Shown here: in pieces, positions 8,997 to 18,173 of the stretch
Layout: each line of letters starts with the position of its first letter
Numbering within the stretch: position 1 is the first letter of the stretch
Assembly: GCA_020342235.1 (NCBI GenBank)
Contig: CP073213.1
Coordinates: 1,900,501-1,964,500 of the forward strand
Origin: Saccharomycopsis phalli
Lineage: Eukaryota > Ascomycota > Saccharomycetes > Ascoideales > Saccharomycopsidaceae
DNA length: 64,000 nucleotides
Direction: 5' to 3'
Translations under genes and position numbers: made by a program
The notes under the pieces: generated by a model
What the model was told of the DNA's origin: nothing
Seen by the model: the letters and a program-made list of their open reading frames with translations, nothing else
The model's database searches: none

Positions 8997-9566
8997 TCAA
9001 AGGATATATAGTCTTTGCTTGACTTCTTCAATTACCCAGTTAATGCCTGCATCTATGCTCTCGCCAGTATAAGCACTGCATGGCAAAATCTTCCAATTAT
9101 GATTCTTTATGGCTTGCAATTCTAAATCTTTGGTTATTAGATCTATTATATTATTAATTTTTTCGGTGTTATGATGTAGTAAGTCGATCTTATTGACCAA
9201 TATCAACAAATTGGCCCCAACCAATCGATCCTCCTTTAGAACTTTCTCCAATTCAACAAAACTTTCGCTGAGACGCTCAATCGAGTTACTATCTATCACC
9301 CATATTATTGAATCAGTCTTTTCAAAGTAATTGTACCAGAAGGGCCGAAGGCTTGTTTGCCCTCCAACATCCCATATGTTCAACGTGAAATCCAGATAAT
9401 TTAAAGTATTAATTTGGAATCCCATGGTAGGACTGACTTCCATTACATCTTCACGTAAAATATTTTTAACAATTGTCGTCTTGCCGGAATTATCAAGTCC
9501 TAGTATCAATATCCGTATTTCTTTATCTTTAAGTTTCTGCTTCTTGATAATACTTAAGAGACCCAT
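8997..9566 (-). CDS. CIN4: Arl2-type small GTPase (tubulin folding)
   Basis: Starting at ATG 9566 (MGLLSIIKKQKLKDKE) the protein has 189 residues. The N-terminus closely resembles Arl2 (MGLLTILKKMK...). P-loop GLDNSGKT (23-30), switch WDVGGQ, NKID and the CSA motif (PCSAYTG) are all present. Yeast Cin4 acts with the tubulin cofactors in beta-tubulin folding and microtubule stability. An open frame continues 9 codons upstream to a GTG but has no ATG, so 9566 is the start. Gly2 may or may not be myristoylated; Arl2 usually is not. Confidence 0.88.
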   Translation of the reverse strand: MGLLSIIKKQKLKDKEIRILILGLDNSGKTTIVKNILREDVMEVSPTMGFQINTLNYLDFTLNIWDVGGQTSLRPFWYNYFEKTDSIIWVIDSNSIERLSESFVELEKVLKEDRLVGANLLILVNKIDLLHHNTEKINNIIDLITKDLELQAIKNHNWKILPCSAYTGESIDAGINWVIEEVKQRLYIL

Positions 9567-10053
9567 AATTGAATGCAACAAGAATAACAACACACACTAT
9601 CACAAGAATTGACAAATGTTTTTAAAAATATTTTTGACACAAATCAAACTCCCCTTACAAAACCGAGTAAATGGTTCTCTATCACTATATTAGCATACCA
9701 GTAGGGTAACAAACATGTTGTCATCTTAACACCTTGTTCCAGGTGAGCCAGGTACAAAAGTCCGTTCATTGCCGCTTAACAAAAGTGAATTGCCATTGGA
9801 AAAATAGGATTTTGACTTATATAATTAAACAAGGCTATTCATAGTAAAATTCGAGATATTGTGGTCTGTACAGACTTCTAAGTGTAATCTTGGATTGGGT
9901 ACGCAAACCTGTACATCACAACACCAAGAAAAGCTTCCATTTACTTGTGTAATTTTTTTCTTAAGCGATTTTCTATTGATTCTTAGTTGGTCATTACGAG
10001 GTTTCATTGAACGTGTTCAATAGATAAATATACCTGGAAGAACAATTATTAAA
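9567..10053. promoter_or_regulatory. Divergent intergenic region CIN4 / KAP95
   Basis: These 487 bp separate two divergent start codons and must hold both promoters. No clear TATA box, CACGTG or RNA gene was found. The 60-codon minus frame inside (9825-10007) looks like chance. Confidence 0.4.
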
Positions 10054-12651
10054 ATGGATTATGTTCAACTTCTTGAAAATGCGTTGTTGGGGACAGATCT
10101 TCAAAAGAGAGCTGAAGCCGAAGCTCAATTGACCCAAGAAGCTAATAGCAACTTTGAAGGCTACTTGTTCAAATTATCTCAAATACTTGCCAAGCAAGAC
10201 CTCAGATATGAAGTCAAGATGTTGGCAGGCCTTGGAATTAAGAATCTGTTAAGTTCCAAGGACCCGAAAAAGAAGAGAGATCAAGCGGAGAAATGGATCA
10301 ATATGAACGAGGAGGTAAAAAAACAAATCAGAGATACCTCAGTTGAAGTATTACTTAATAGTGTGGACAGTGTTTCTAGAACTACTGCGCAACTAGTTGC
10401 TGCTATTGCTGAGATTGATTTGCCACGTAATGCTTGGCCAGACTTAATTCCGATCATGGTCAAAAATACCAAACCTGAGCAGTCGGTGTCGGTAAAGAAA
10501 GCTGCTCTTCTTACTATTGGGTATATTTGTGAATCATCTGACCCAAATAATCCTGGTATAGTAGCACAAGCCAATGGTATATTATTGGCAATCGTCCAGG
10601 GTGCACAGTCCAATGAGCCGTCCACTGAAGTTAGATTAACTGCTATAAACGCATTGGCCGAGTCCTTGGAGTTTATTAAGTTCAACTTTGAAAGAGAAGG
10701 TGAAAGAAATTATATTATGCAAGTTGTATGTGAAACTACCCAGGCAGATGACAGTGAATTAAAGGCGTCAGCTTTTGGTGCGTTGGCTCGTATTATGAGT
10801 CTATACTACGATAAAATGAGTCTTTACATGGAGAAGGCTTTATATTCACTTACAGTTGCTGGCATGCAGAGTGATGACGAGAAAGTTGCATGTATGGCTA
10901 TAGAATTCTGGTCTACTGTGTGTGAGGAGGAAATTGATATCACCTTGAGAAAGCAAGATTACATGGAACAGAATGTGCCAGATGCGGATATCGTATTGTA
11001 TAACTTTGCCGTTGGTGCCATCGGAGACGTTTTACCTACATTGTTAACATTGTTGACCAAACAAAATGATGATATTGAGGACGATACATGGAGCGTGGCT
11101 ATGGCTGCTGGTGCATGCTTATCATTGTTTGCTCAGAACGTTGGAAACTATGTTGTTCAGCCTACATTGTCTTTTGTTGAGAGTAACATTGGATCTGCGA
11201 ACTGGAGAAACAGAGAGGCCGCTATAATGGCATTTGGTTCGATTTTGGATGGGCCTGATCAAACTCAACTCTCTGGATTAATTTCCGAAGCTCTACAATT
11301 AATATTACAATTGATCAAAGATGAATACTTGCAGGTTAAGGAGACAGTTGCATGGTGCTTGGGTAGAATTGCCGACTTAGTGGTCAATGCAATTAGCGAG
11401 GAGCCATACTTATCTAACGTAATGAATGCTATTGTCGAGGGTTTGAAGGATCATCCAAAAGTTTCTACGAACTGCTGCTGGACCTTAATGAATTTGGTCG
11501 AGCAAATTGCCGAGAACGCTGAAGAAAAAGAAACTACCCCGCTTTCCAAATATTATGAGGTATTGGTGCCATTGTTGATTCAATTATCCGGTAAAGGTGA
11601 TAACGAGTTTCAGTCTAGAGCTTCTACCTATGAGGCTCTATCAACCTTGGTATTGTACTCTCCTAAGGATTGCATGTCTTATGTCAACAATATTGCTGGT
11701 GAGGTATTATCGAGATTGGAATACACTATAAATATGCAATCTCAGATTCAGAATGCAAATGATAAAGCTAATTTGGAAGAATTGCAGACAAATATCTTAA
11801 GTTTGCTAACAAACATCATTAGAAGAGCTAAGAAAGAGGTTTTGAGTGTGAGCGACAATTTAATGGAGATTTTTTTGAAATTATTGGATAGCCAAGACAA
11901 TAGCGAGAAGTCATTGATTGAGGAAGACATATTCATTGCAATTAGTGCTATTGCTATTGCTATTGAGACTGATTTCAACAAGTACATGCCAGTATTTTTG
12001 CCGTACTTATCCAAGGCGTTACAAGATGTGGAATCGACAACATGTACTACTGCTGTTGGTCTTATAGCGGACGTTTCGCGATCTTTGGGGGAGCAAATTG
12101 TACCATACACTGAAGGTTTGATGAATATTTTGGGTGACGATTTATCGAACCCAGATACCCGAAAAGAAACCAGGGCTGCAATTATTGCGTGCTTCGGTGA
12201 CATTGCTTCAGCAACTGGTGAGCAGTTCTTACAATATTTGGATGTTGTTATGAAATTATTAGTTGGAGCCCAAGGGTTACTGCCTGAAGACAATAGTGGA
12301 GATGAACAGGAATATATCCTTCAGCTCAGGGAGTCGATATTGGATGCGTATGTGGGAATTGTTGCTGGTTTACATAACAACCCAGAAGCGTTACAACCAT
12401 ATGTTGAGAGTATAGTTAGCTACTTACAAACCATACCTCAAGAGCTCAACTTTGCTATGAGTGACACTGTTTGCTGCTCTTCAGTGGGATTAATTGGTGA
12501 CTTGGCCCAAATTTTCGGACCTAAAATCAAGTCCTTATTGGAGGCTGACTGGGTGTTGGAGTTTATTAGACATATTAGACAAAATCTGTCATTTTCAGCC
12601 AACACCAAATTCACTGCTAAGTGGGCCAAGAAAATGGTCACGTCACTCTAA
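10054..12651 (+). CDS. KAP95: Importin beta (karyopherin beta-1)
   Basis: The protein has 865 residues of HEAT repeats and is the expected size of Kap95. It carries NLS cargo, through importin alpha, across the nuclear pore and is released by Ran-GTP. The N-terminal region (ALLGTDLQKRAEAEAQL; IKN.LSSKDPKKK; WINMNEEVKKQIRD) and later blocks such as DPNNPGIVAQANGIL, NWRNREAAIMAFGSILDGP, VKETVAWCLGRIADLV and GLKDHPKVSTNCCWTLMNLVEQ are diagnostic. Codon 65 is CTG (10246-10248); human importin beta has Ser at the same place (KNSLTSKDP), which supports CUG-Ser decoding. Confidence 0.96.
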   Translation: MDYVQLLENALLGTDLQKRAEAEAQLTQEANSNFEGYLFKLSQILAKQDLRYEVKMLAGLGIKNLLSSKDPKKKRDQAEKWINMNEEVKKQIRDTSVEVLLNSVDSVSRTTAQLVAAIAEIDLPRNAWPDLIPIMVKNTKPEQSVSVKKAALLTIGYICESSDPNNPGIVAQANGILLAIVQGAQSNEPSTEVRLTAINALAESLEFIKFNFEREGERNYIMQVVCETTQADDSELKASAFGALARIMSLYYDKMSLYMEKALYSLTVAGMQSDDEKVACMAIEFWSTVCEEEIDITLRKQDYMEQNVPDADIVLYNFAVGAIGDVLPTLLTLLTKQNDDIEDDTWSVAMAAGACLSLFAQNVGNYVVQPTLSFVESNIGSANWRNREAAIMAFGSILDGPDQTQLSGLISEALQLILQLIKDEYLQVKETVAWCLGRIADLVVNAISEEPYLSNVMNAIVEGLKDHPKVSTNCCWTLMNLVEQIAENAEEKETTPLSKYYEVLVPLLIQLSGKGDNEFQSRASTYEALSTLVLYSPKDCMSYVNNIAGEVLSRLEYTINMQSQIQNANDKANLEELQTNILSLLTNIIRRAKKEVLSVSDNLMEIFLKLLDSQDNSEKSLIEEDIFIAISAIAIAIETDFNKYMPVFLPYLSKALQDVESTTCTTAVGLIADVSRSLGEQIVPYTEGLMNILGDDLSNPDTRKETRAAIIACFGDIASATGEQFLQYLDVVMKLLVGAQGLLPEDNSGDEQEYILQLRESILDAYVGIVAGLHNNPEALQPYVESIVSYLQTIPQELNFAMSDTVCCSSVGLIGDLAQIFGPKIKSLLEADWVLEFIRHIRQNLSFSANTKFTAKWAKKMVTSL

Positions 12652-13087
12652 TTGCCTCGACACTAAAGGGTTAATTATCACTTAAAATTTATATTTCCCG
12701 TTATCTTATTTTCCATTGTTTTATTGCCTAGTAGGCCGTTTGAATGCTTTGCATTCTTATGTTTTCCTTTTCTTTCATAAACTTTTGTTGTCTTTACTGT
12801 TTTTGACGCCCCTTTTATGACATATTACACTCCATCATTTTATCTTTCATTCTGGTTAATATAAATCACATTGGATTCCAGTAGCATCACGCTTTGGTAA
12901 CGGAGACATATGGCATACCACGTGATCATATTCCAGAAACATCACGGCTTTTCCGAAAACATTTGATGTGTGGGGGAATTTAACGGTGTTGCTGTTAAGG
13001 AAACCGGTAATAAGCGGATCTTTGCCACTTTGAATTTACCTAAATATATAAATAAACCAAGTTATATTTATTTAACAAACTTACAGT
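12652..13087. promoter_or_regulatory. Intergenic region KAP95 3' / PFK26 promoter
   Basis: It contains CACGTG at 12919-12924 (in ccacgtgatc) and an AT-rich run with tatatata-like sequence (about 13040-13075) just before the PFK26-like ATG. Nothing else was recognised. Confidence 0.45.
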
Positions 13088-14575
13088 ATGCTGAAAGATT
13101 TTGAACGACTGCTTGGTGCTGACGAGGCTCCAATAGAACCGCCGCACATTGAAGGGAATTATAGCGCCAGAACTTCCACAAAATGGGTGGTCCAGGGCGA
13201 CGAGAAGGATGAGTCAAAAAAGGTGAACGACTTGTACCAGGATGGGATTCACGCTGCTGTTTCTCCGTTCAAAGTTTCTCCTGGCCAATTATATTCTACT
13301 AGTAGCGGACAAATGTTCCATGCTGGTAAAGTCTTGATTTGTCTTTGCGGACTTCCTGGACGAGGAAAGACTCATATGTCTGTGTCTTTGACACGCTATC
13401 TTCGTTGGTTAGGCGTAAGTACTCAGTCATTTCATTTTGACGACTTTCGCCGTCAATACTTGAAGGATAAGAAGGTCTCGCCGTCGTTTTTCAGCCAACG
13501 TCCGGACGATGTGGAGTTATCAAAGCTCAAGGAGAATCTTATTGATGAATGTATTGATGGAATTGCTGACTTCTTTGAGAAAAACTTGGGCCAAGTTGCC
13601 ATCTACGATGCAATTAATGGGGTTGCCAAGCAACGGATTCAGTTGCGTCAGAAATTTGCGGCGATCAACGTCAAGGTCTTATTTATTGAGTCTTTGGTAG
13701 AAAACGAGAAATTATTGGCAAATAGCTTGAAAGAGGCAATCAAATCTCCTGACTATGAGGAATGGAATACTGACGAGGCTAGAATTGATTTCGCCAATAG
13801 AATCGAACAGGCCTCAACATATTATGAGGTGATTAGCGAGGTAGATCATACGGAGAAGACGCAATTAAGTTATATCAAGAGTATTAATTTTGGAGAGCGG
13901 TTTGTGTTGAACCGATCTGAATATGGATACCTAATCAATAGAATCACGTTTTTCTTGCTAAACAGCAGAATCAAAAAGGGTTCTATATTCTTTGCTAGAT
14001 GTGGGGACTCTTGCAAGTCGAACTCTTATAAGGTCGACCCACCTTTGAGTGAGGATGGAATTCGCCACAGCAAAATGTTACTGAAGACTTTGACTGAGTA
14101 TCTCAAAATGGACGATTTGAGCGAGAAGTTGCTTGTGTGGACATCCACAAGAAGAAGAACTATCCAGACTGTGGCAGATCTCAAGGATAAGCACCATGCC
14201 ACGGTAATTCAAAGATCGGAGTTGACTCAACTAAACCCTGGACTTATTGAAGGTTTGACCTTGGAAGAAATCAAAAAGGAGTTTCCTATTGAGCAAGGGT
14301 TTTTTGAGAAAGATCCGTACCATGCGAGATTTCCTCGGGCGGAGTCGTATCACGATGTTGCTGTTAGATTGGAGCCTTTGATTATGGAGATGGAACGTAA
14401 CACTAAGAACATTCTTGTTATTGGCCACGAGAGCGTTCTCAAGGTCTTGTATGGTTATTTGATGTCGTTCTCGTCGACTGATATACCATACTTGAAATTT
14501 CCTCAAGACGAAATCATCGAGGTCAGATACAATGCATATGCAAACTATACGAGCCGAATCAAGCTTCAAGAATAA
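13088..14575 (+). CDS. PFK26: 6-phosphofructo-2-kinase (bisphosphatase domain probably inactive)
   Basis: The protein of 495 residues makes fructose-2,6-bisphosphate, the activator of phosphofructokinase. The kinase domain has the P-loop GLPGRGKT (88-95) and the DDFRRQY region. A phosphoglycerate-mutase-like domain follows from about residue 300. The phospho-accepting His of the usual RHGE motif is replaced: the sequence reads ARCGDS with C305, while the second histidine, H447 in VIGHESV, is kept. Saccharomyces Pfk26 likewise carries a non-His residue (Ser) here and works only as a kinase, so this is best read as a kinase-type enzyme and not FBP26. It converges on CAF16 with no gap between the stop codons. 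Confidence 0.88.
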   Translation: MLKDFERLLGADEAPIEPPHIEGNYSARTSTKWVVQGDEKDESKKVNDLYQDGIHAAVSPFKVSPGQLYSTSSGQMFHAGKVLICLCGLPGRGKTHMSVSLTRYLRWLGVSTQSFHFDDFRRQYLKDKKVSPSFFSQRPDDVELSKLKENLIDECIDGIADFFEKNLGQVAIYDAINGVAKQRIQLRQKFAAINVKVLFIESLVENEKLLANSLKEAIKSPDYEEWNTDEARIDFANRIEQASTYYEVISEVDHTEKTQLSYIKSINFGERFVLNRSEYGYLINRITFFLLNSRIKKGSIFFARCGDSCKSNSYKVDPPLSEDGIRHSKMLLKTLTEYLKMDDLSEKLLVWTSTRRRTIQTVADLKDKHHATVIQRSELTQLNPGLIEGLTLEEIKKEFPIEQGFFEKDPYHARFPRAESYHDVAVRLEPLIMEMERNTKNILVIGHESVLKVLYGYLMSFSSTDIPYLKFPQDEIIEVRYNAYANYTSRIKLQE

Positions 14576-15412
14576 TTATTTATTTATATAGTCACTAGCT
14601 AACCATTGCAATGCCAAGGGATGTATGCTGTGAACACTGTGGATCTGTACAGCTTGTTTATCGTCTTCCACGAGGTCCATTTGCTTCTTACTGTCTAGTA
14701 CCTCTTCAATATTGCTATACCTACTATTTGAAACCACTTGAGTAAACACAATATCTTTTGTAAAGCTAAGCAGCCTGGTGATCTTTCCCTCGGTCAAGTG
14801 GATCACTTGAGTGGGGAAATCCAAGCTGGCTAATCCATCAAAGATGTGTGTTGCATGTATGATGCAGCATTGTCTAGCTTCGGTCTCCTGCTTCAAAAAG
14901 TTCAATAGTCTTAGGCGTACCAACACATCCAAATCTACAGTCACTTCATCTAGCAATAATACTCTCCACAACCCAAAGAGTTTGAGTAGTAGCTGGACTC
15001 TTCGTCTCTGCCCATCCGAAATACGGTTCATGTTCCAGTCTAGGGAAATGTCCAATAGCTCAACTAGCTTATCCCTTCGTTCGGGAAACTGGTTGACCCC
15101 AACAGAGTCAATGAGAGTTCTAATCGGCATATCACGTTTAATTGTCAGGTTCAATATCCACTCAGTGCCCAAATACGTAGCAATGTTGTTTGCCGAAAAC
15201 TGAAAGGGATCCTTGCCATTAAGCTTGATAGAACCCGACATGGTCAAAGTCTTACCTGCAAGAAGCTTGAGCAAGGTGGACTTACCAGCACCATTAGGTC
15301 CAACTATAATAACCCGCGATCCCCATTCGACCGATAAATTGATCGAGCTGAGCCCAACTTCCCCCGAAGGATACTTGTAGCTAAGATCTGTAACTTCGAC
15401 TGCTGGTGCCAT
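14576..15412 (-). CDS. CAF16: ABC-type ATPase Caf16 (non-membrane)
   Basis: This single ABC ATPase of 278 residues has no membrane segments. Walker A is GPNGAGKST (about 38-46), the signature is the family-specific ISDGQRRRVQ in place of LSGGQ, Walker B is VLLLDEVTVDLD, and the switch histidine is in HATHIFDG. These match yeast Caf16, reported as a partner of the CCR4-NOT complex and the Mediator/SRB proteins. The stop codon at 14576-14578 directly abuts the PFK26 stop on the other strand. Confidence 0.92.
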   Translation of the reverse strand: MAPAVEVTDLSYKYPSGEVGLSSINLSVEWGSRVIIVGPNGAGKSTLLKLLAGKTLTMSGSIKLNGKDPFQFSANNIATYLGTEWILNLTIKRDMPIRTLIDSVGVNQFPERRDKLVELLDISLDWNMNRISDGQRRRVQLLLKLFGLWRVLLLDEVTVDLDVLVRLRLLNFLKQETEARQCCIIHATHIFDGLASLDFPTQVIHLTEGKITRLLSFTKDIVFTQVVSNSRYSNIEEVLDSKKQMDLVEDDKQAVQIHSVHSIHPLALQWLASDYINK

Positions 15413-15598
15413 TGTGATTATCTACAATTGTCATGTACATTTTCAAATGGACGGGCAACTAAGATGCTCAAGAGGCATCTTAGCGCATGATGTAGAGTCT
15501 CTACGCTGGGAAAAGCTAGTCATATCCACATTATTACTATAATATATCATATATATATACAAATATTGTACAATTCCATCGTTCTCACAGGATAAACT

Positions 15599-16366
15599 TC
15601 ATGCGGTCAATTCGTTAAGGAATTGAGAAGCAATTAGATGGATCTTCAAATATATCTCATCATCACCCAATACATCTACCAAGTTTCGTAGCATTATCCT
15701 CTGATTCCGCACCACCTCCGAGAAATCATCATACCCGTTACTATTCTCACCTGATGAAGTTCCCGAAGCAGAGTCCGTAGACGGTTCTATATTATCCTCA
15801 ATCGTGATGTTGGAAACACTGTCATTAAGAGCACTGGTTGGTAAATCGAGATCATGTCCCCTATGCAACTGCCGCTGCTGTCGTTTCTTTATGTACTTGA
15901 TGATGTAATGGAAGAAACTATTCATTTTGCCGGAATTGTCTAATAGCATATTTTGATTCTCACATGTAATTATAACCGCATATTTTCTTAGTTTTCCCCT
16001 CGCGAGGTTATCGCGCAATTCGAAACAGCGCGAGAGCGAGTATGCTAGATTCGTGTCCCCAAAGAAACATATTTTCGAATTGGCTTCTTCAGACAAAGAC
16101 CGAACAACAATTGCCTTCAACTTCTCATTTATTACCGAGTCCTTTGAATGATTCGAACTCACAAACCACGTTTCGTCGCCAATTGACGTCTTCAAAAATT
16201 CAGCCTCATCAGCCCCAGGGACAATCATCTGGCATGACGCACACATCAGACTAGGATTTTTCCCTGGGACATCTGTCGTGTATTGCGAGCCTTTTCTAGT
16301 ATACAACAATGGTACAGGCCCATGTGTTTCGCAAAAGTGAGCTAATGTGAAATAGAAATTAGCCAT
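15599..16366 (-). CDS. LST7: Folliculin-like protein Lst7
   Basis: The N-terminal folliculin/Smcr8 longin region is clear: MANFYFTLAHFCETHGPVPLLYT, then a Cys pair in PSLMCASCQM, then a GDETWFVSSNHSKDSVINEKLKAIVVRSLS block. Lst7 pairs with Lst4 at the vacuole and acts as a GAP for Gtr2 in TORC1 amino-acid signalling. I chose ATG 16366 because it matches the family start. An in-frame ATG at 16405 would add 13 hydrophobic residues. At about 255 residues it resembles Saccharomyces Lst7 and lacks the C-terminal DENN part of human folliculin. Confidence 0.85.
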   Translation of the reverse strand: MANFYFTLAHFCETHGPVPLLYTRKGSQYTTDVPGKNPSLMCASCQMIVPGADEAEFLKTSIGDETWFVSSNHSKDSVINEKLKAIVVRSLSEEANSKICFFGDTNLAYSLSRCFELRDNLARGKLRKYAVIITCENQNMLLDNSGKMNSFFHYIIKYIKKRQQRQLHRGHDLDLPTSALNDSVSNITIEDNIEPSTDSASGTSSGENSNGYDDFSEVVRNQRIMLRNLVDVLGDDEIYLKIHLIASQFLNELTA

Positions 16367-16673
16367 GTAAACTGTGGAGAAAAGCACTAGAATCAAGTGT
16401 ATCATAATATGGCGGGTAACGCTAAACTACAGGCTAATCTAGGAGCCAATGGGCATAGGTGGGACCGCCCAGGGAAAGAAAACCAGGTGAGAAAAAAGCC
16501 TTAATAAACCAGTTTTTATTTTATTCTACAGGGTATGGTGCTGTGGTATAATTTTACACAGTAATTACAAGTGCAAAGTGTGAATGCTCGAAATTTGTAA
16601 ACCTATTACCACGTGACCACGTTCTTATCTGCTACCTAATCTCATCTGTCTTCTTTGCTGACAGAATCTATAA
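16367..16673. promoter_or_regulatory. Divergent intergenic region LST7 / LEE1-like
   Basis: CACGTG lies at 16610-16615 (tattaccacgtgacc), about 60 bp before the LEE1-like ATG. No RNA gene was recognised. Confidence 0.45.
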
Positions 16674-17930
16674 ATGTCAACTGCCCAGAGTCACCTGAAA
16701 CTGGGCCAACTGTCCAATCAAAATAATACACAGAGTTCAAATTCAAATAACAAATCGTCCAAAAGTGAGTTCATTGCCTTCTGTTTGCTTTCCGATCAAT
16801 TTTAACAGCGAGACTTGTCCCATGTTCCTTGTAAGTTCTTTAGACAGGGAGCCTGCCAAGCAGGTACACTGTGTCCGTTTTCCCACTCGTTAGGGTCAAT
16901 GAGCACCTCAAGCCCTTGCAAATATTTTCAAAAGGGGAACTGCAGATTTGGATTGAAGTGTGCCTTGGCGCACATTCTTCCAAACGGTAGGCAGATGAGC
17001 ACTAAAGCAATCACTATAAATGCCAATGAAAACAGCCACAGCTCAAGTGGTTCATATAAAAACTCCAACATCGTCGCTTCTAGTCCTATAAACACTAGTT
17101 CAAGTCTAATTAGCAAGCTGAGTTCATTACACACCTCGCCGGTTATTTCACAGGGGATAACATACCCTTCCCCTTCGCCGGCTTACAAGCTGGCATCTCT
17201 TTGGGGAGATTCGAATACCGATGGAAGCTTTGGCAATGTAATTAACAGCATGAGTTCTGTCGAAGGTCCCTTTTCATTTTCACTTGCTTCTAATGGTACC
17301 TCCTCTATAGATGGAAGTTTCGATGCAATTACCGTGGCTGGTATAAAGGGTGAATCCCAAACTCTAACTTCCGAATATAATAGTGGTACCATAGAAGAGG
17401 AAGGGAAAGTAGAAGTAGAAGGGAAAGTGGAAGTAGAAGAGGAAGAGGAACTTCTATTCGAAGAAGATTATGTCCCTAGCAGCTTAATGGACTTGCTTAG
17501 CTCACAGGAGCTCAAGCGCAAAATTGCAAAGAACTATCAGTACGAAAATACGCTAGAAGAAGAGCACAGCACTAGTGCCAAGGTTATTCCATCAAAGTTG
17601 TTGACCTTCTCGTCTTCTGGCTTTTCATTTTCCCCAAATACCGACTGGAGCTATGACTCAAAAAGCGTGAGCCAAAACAATGGATGGCTTGTGAATTCAA
17701 ATGCCAACGGCACACAGAATAGCAGCTCCATTGCCGCCTATGGCACTTTTAAATATCCGACGTCGTCCTCAGCTTCTTCATTGTCATCTGTTGCACAAAA
17801 TGCACAGTTCTTCAACAGAAGCAAACTAAATTCCCTAAAGGATTCAAGAAATAACTTGATTAACCTCCCCCAGGAAATTGTTGAGGACCAATATTTGATT
17901 AATGGATTTAACGATTTTGGTTTCAAATAA
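16674..17930 (+). CDS. LEE1: CCCH zinc-finger protein (LEE1-like), with one intron
   Basis: The frame open from 16815 has no ATG before its zinc fingers. A start at ATG 16674 (exon 1 16674-16764) spliced to 16813 gives a protein of about 402 residues. Exon 1 encodes a Ser/Asn/Gln-rich tail with three CTG codons (8, 10, 13), which suits Ser decoding. Two tandem CCCH fingers follow, PCKFFRQGACQAGTLCPFSH and PCKYFQKGNCRFGLKCALAH. The rest is low-complexity and Ser-rich, with an acidic EEE/VEVE stretch (about residues 225-245). Paired fingers of this type at the extreme N-terminus match yeast Lee1 and its Candida relatives, probably RNA-binding and of unknown role. The frame is sure, the splice junction likely. 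Confidence 0.8.
16765..16812 (+). other. Predicted intron of the LEE1-like gene (48 nt)
   Basis: The donor is GTGAGT (16765-16770). The branch-like TTTTAAC lies at about 16800-16806, followed by two candidate acceptors, CAG (16806-16808) and GAG (16810-16812). Only the second keeps frame with exon 1, producing a junction codon AAC (Asn). Without splicing the exon 1 frame ends at TAA inside the intron. Confidence 0.65.
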
Positions 17931-18173
17931 TTTTTCCACTTAAAAAGTATATGATATTGTTTGATACATTTTTTATTTTTTATTATTTGATTTTGTTATG
18001 CGGAAATATGGGTGGCTCCAAATAGGAAGTTTTGAAAAAGGTACTTTATAAGACGTATTTTCTTTATAAATAATACATGTTTTGGTTAATGATATAGCCT
18101 TTGACGCCATGTCGCGCCGGTGCACATAACCGTGATTGAGACATTAGTTTAGTCCTTGTAGTAATAGCTTATA

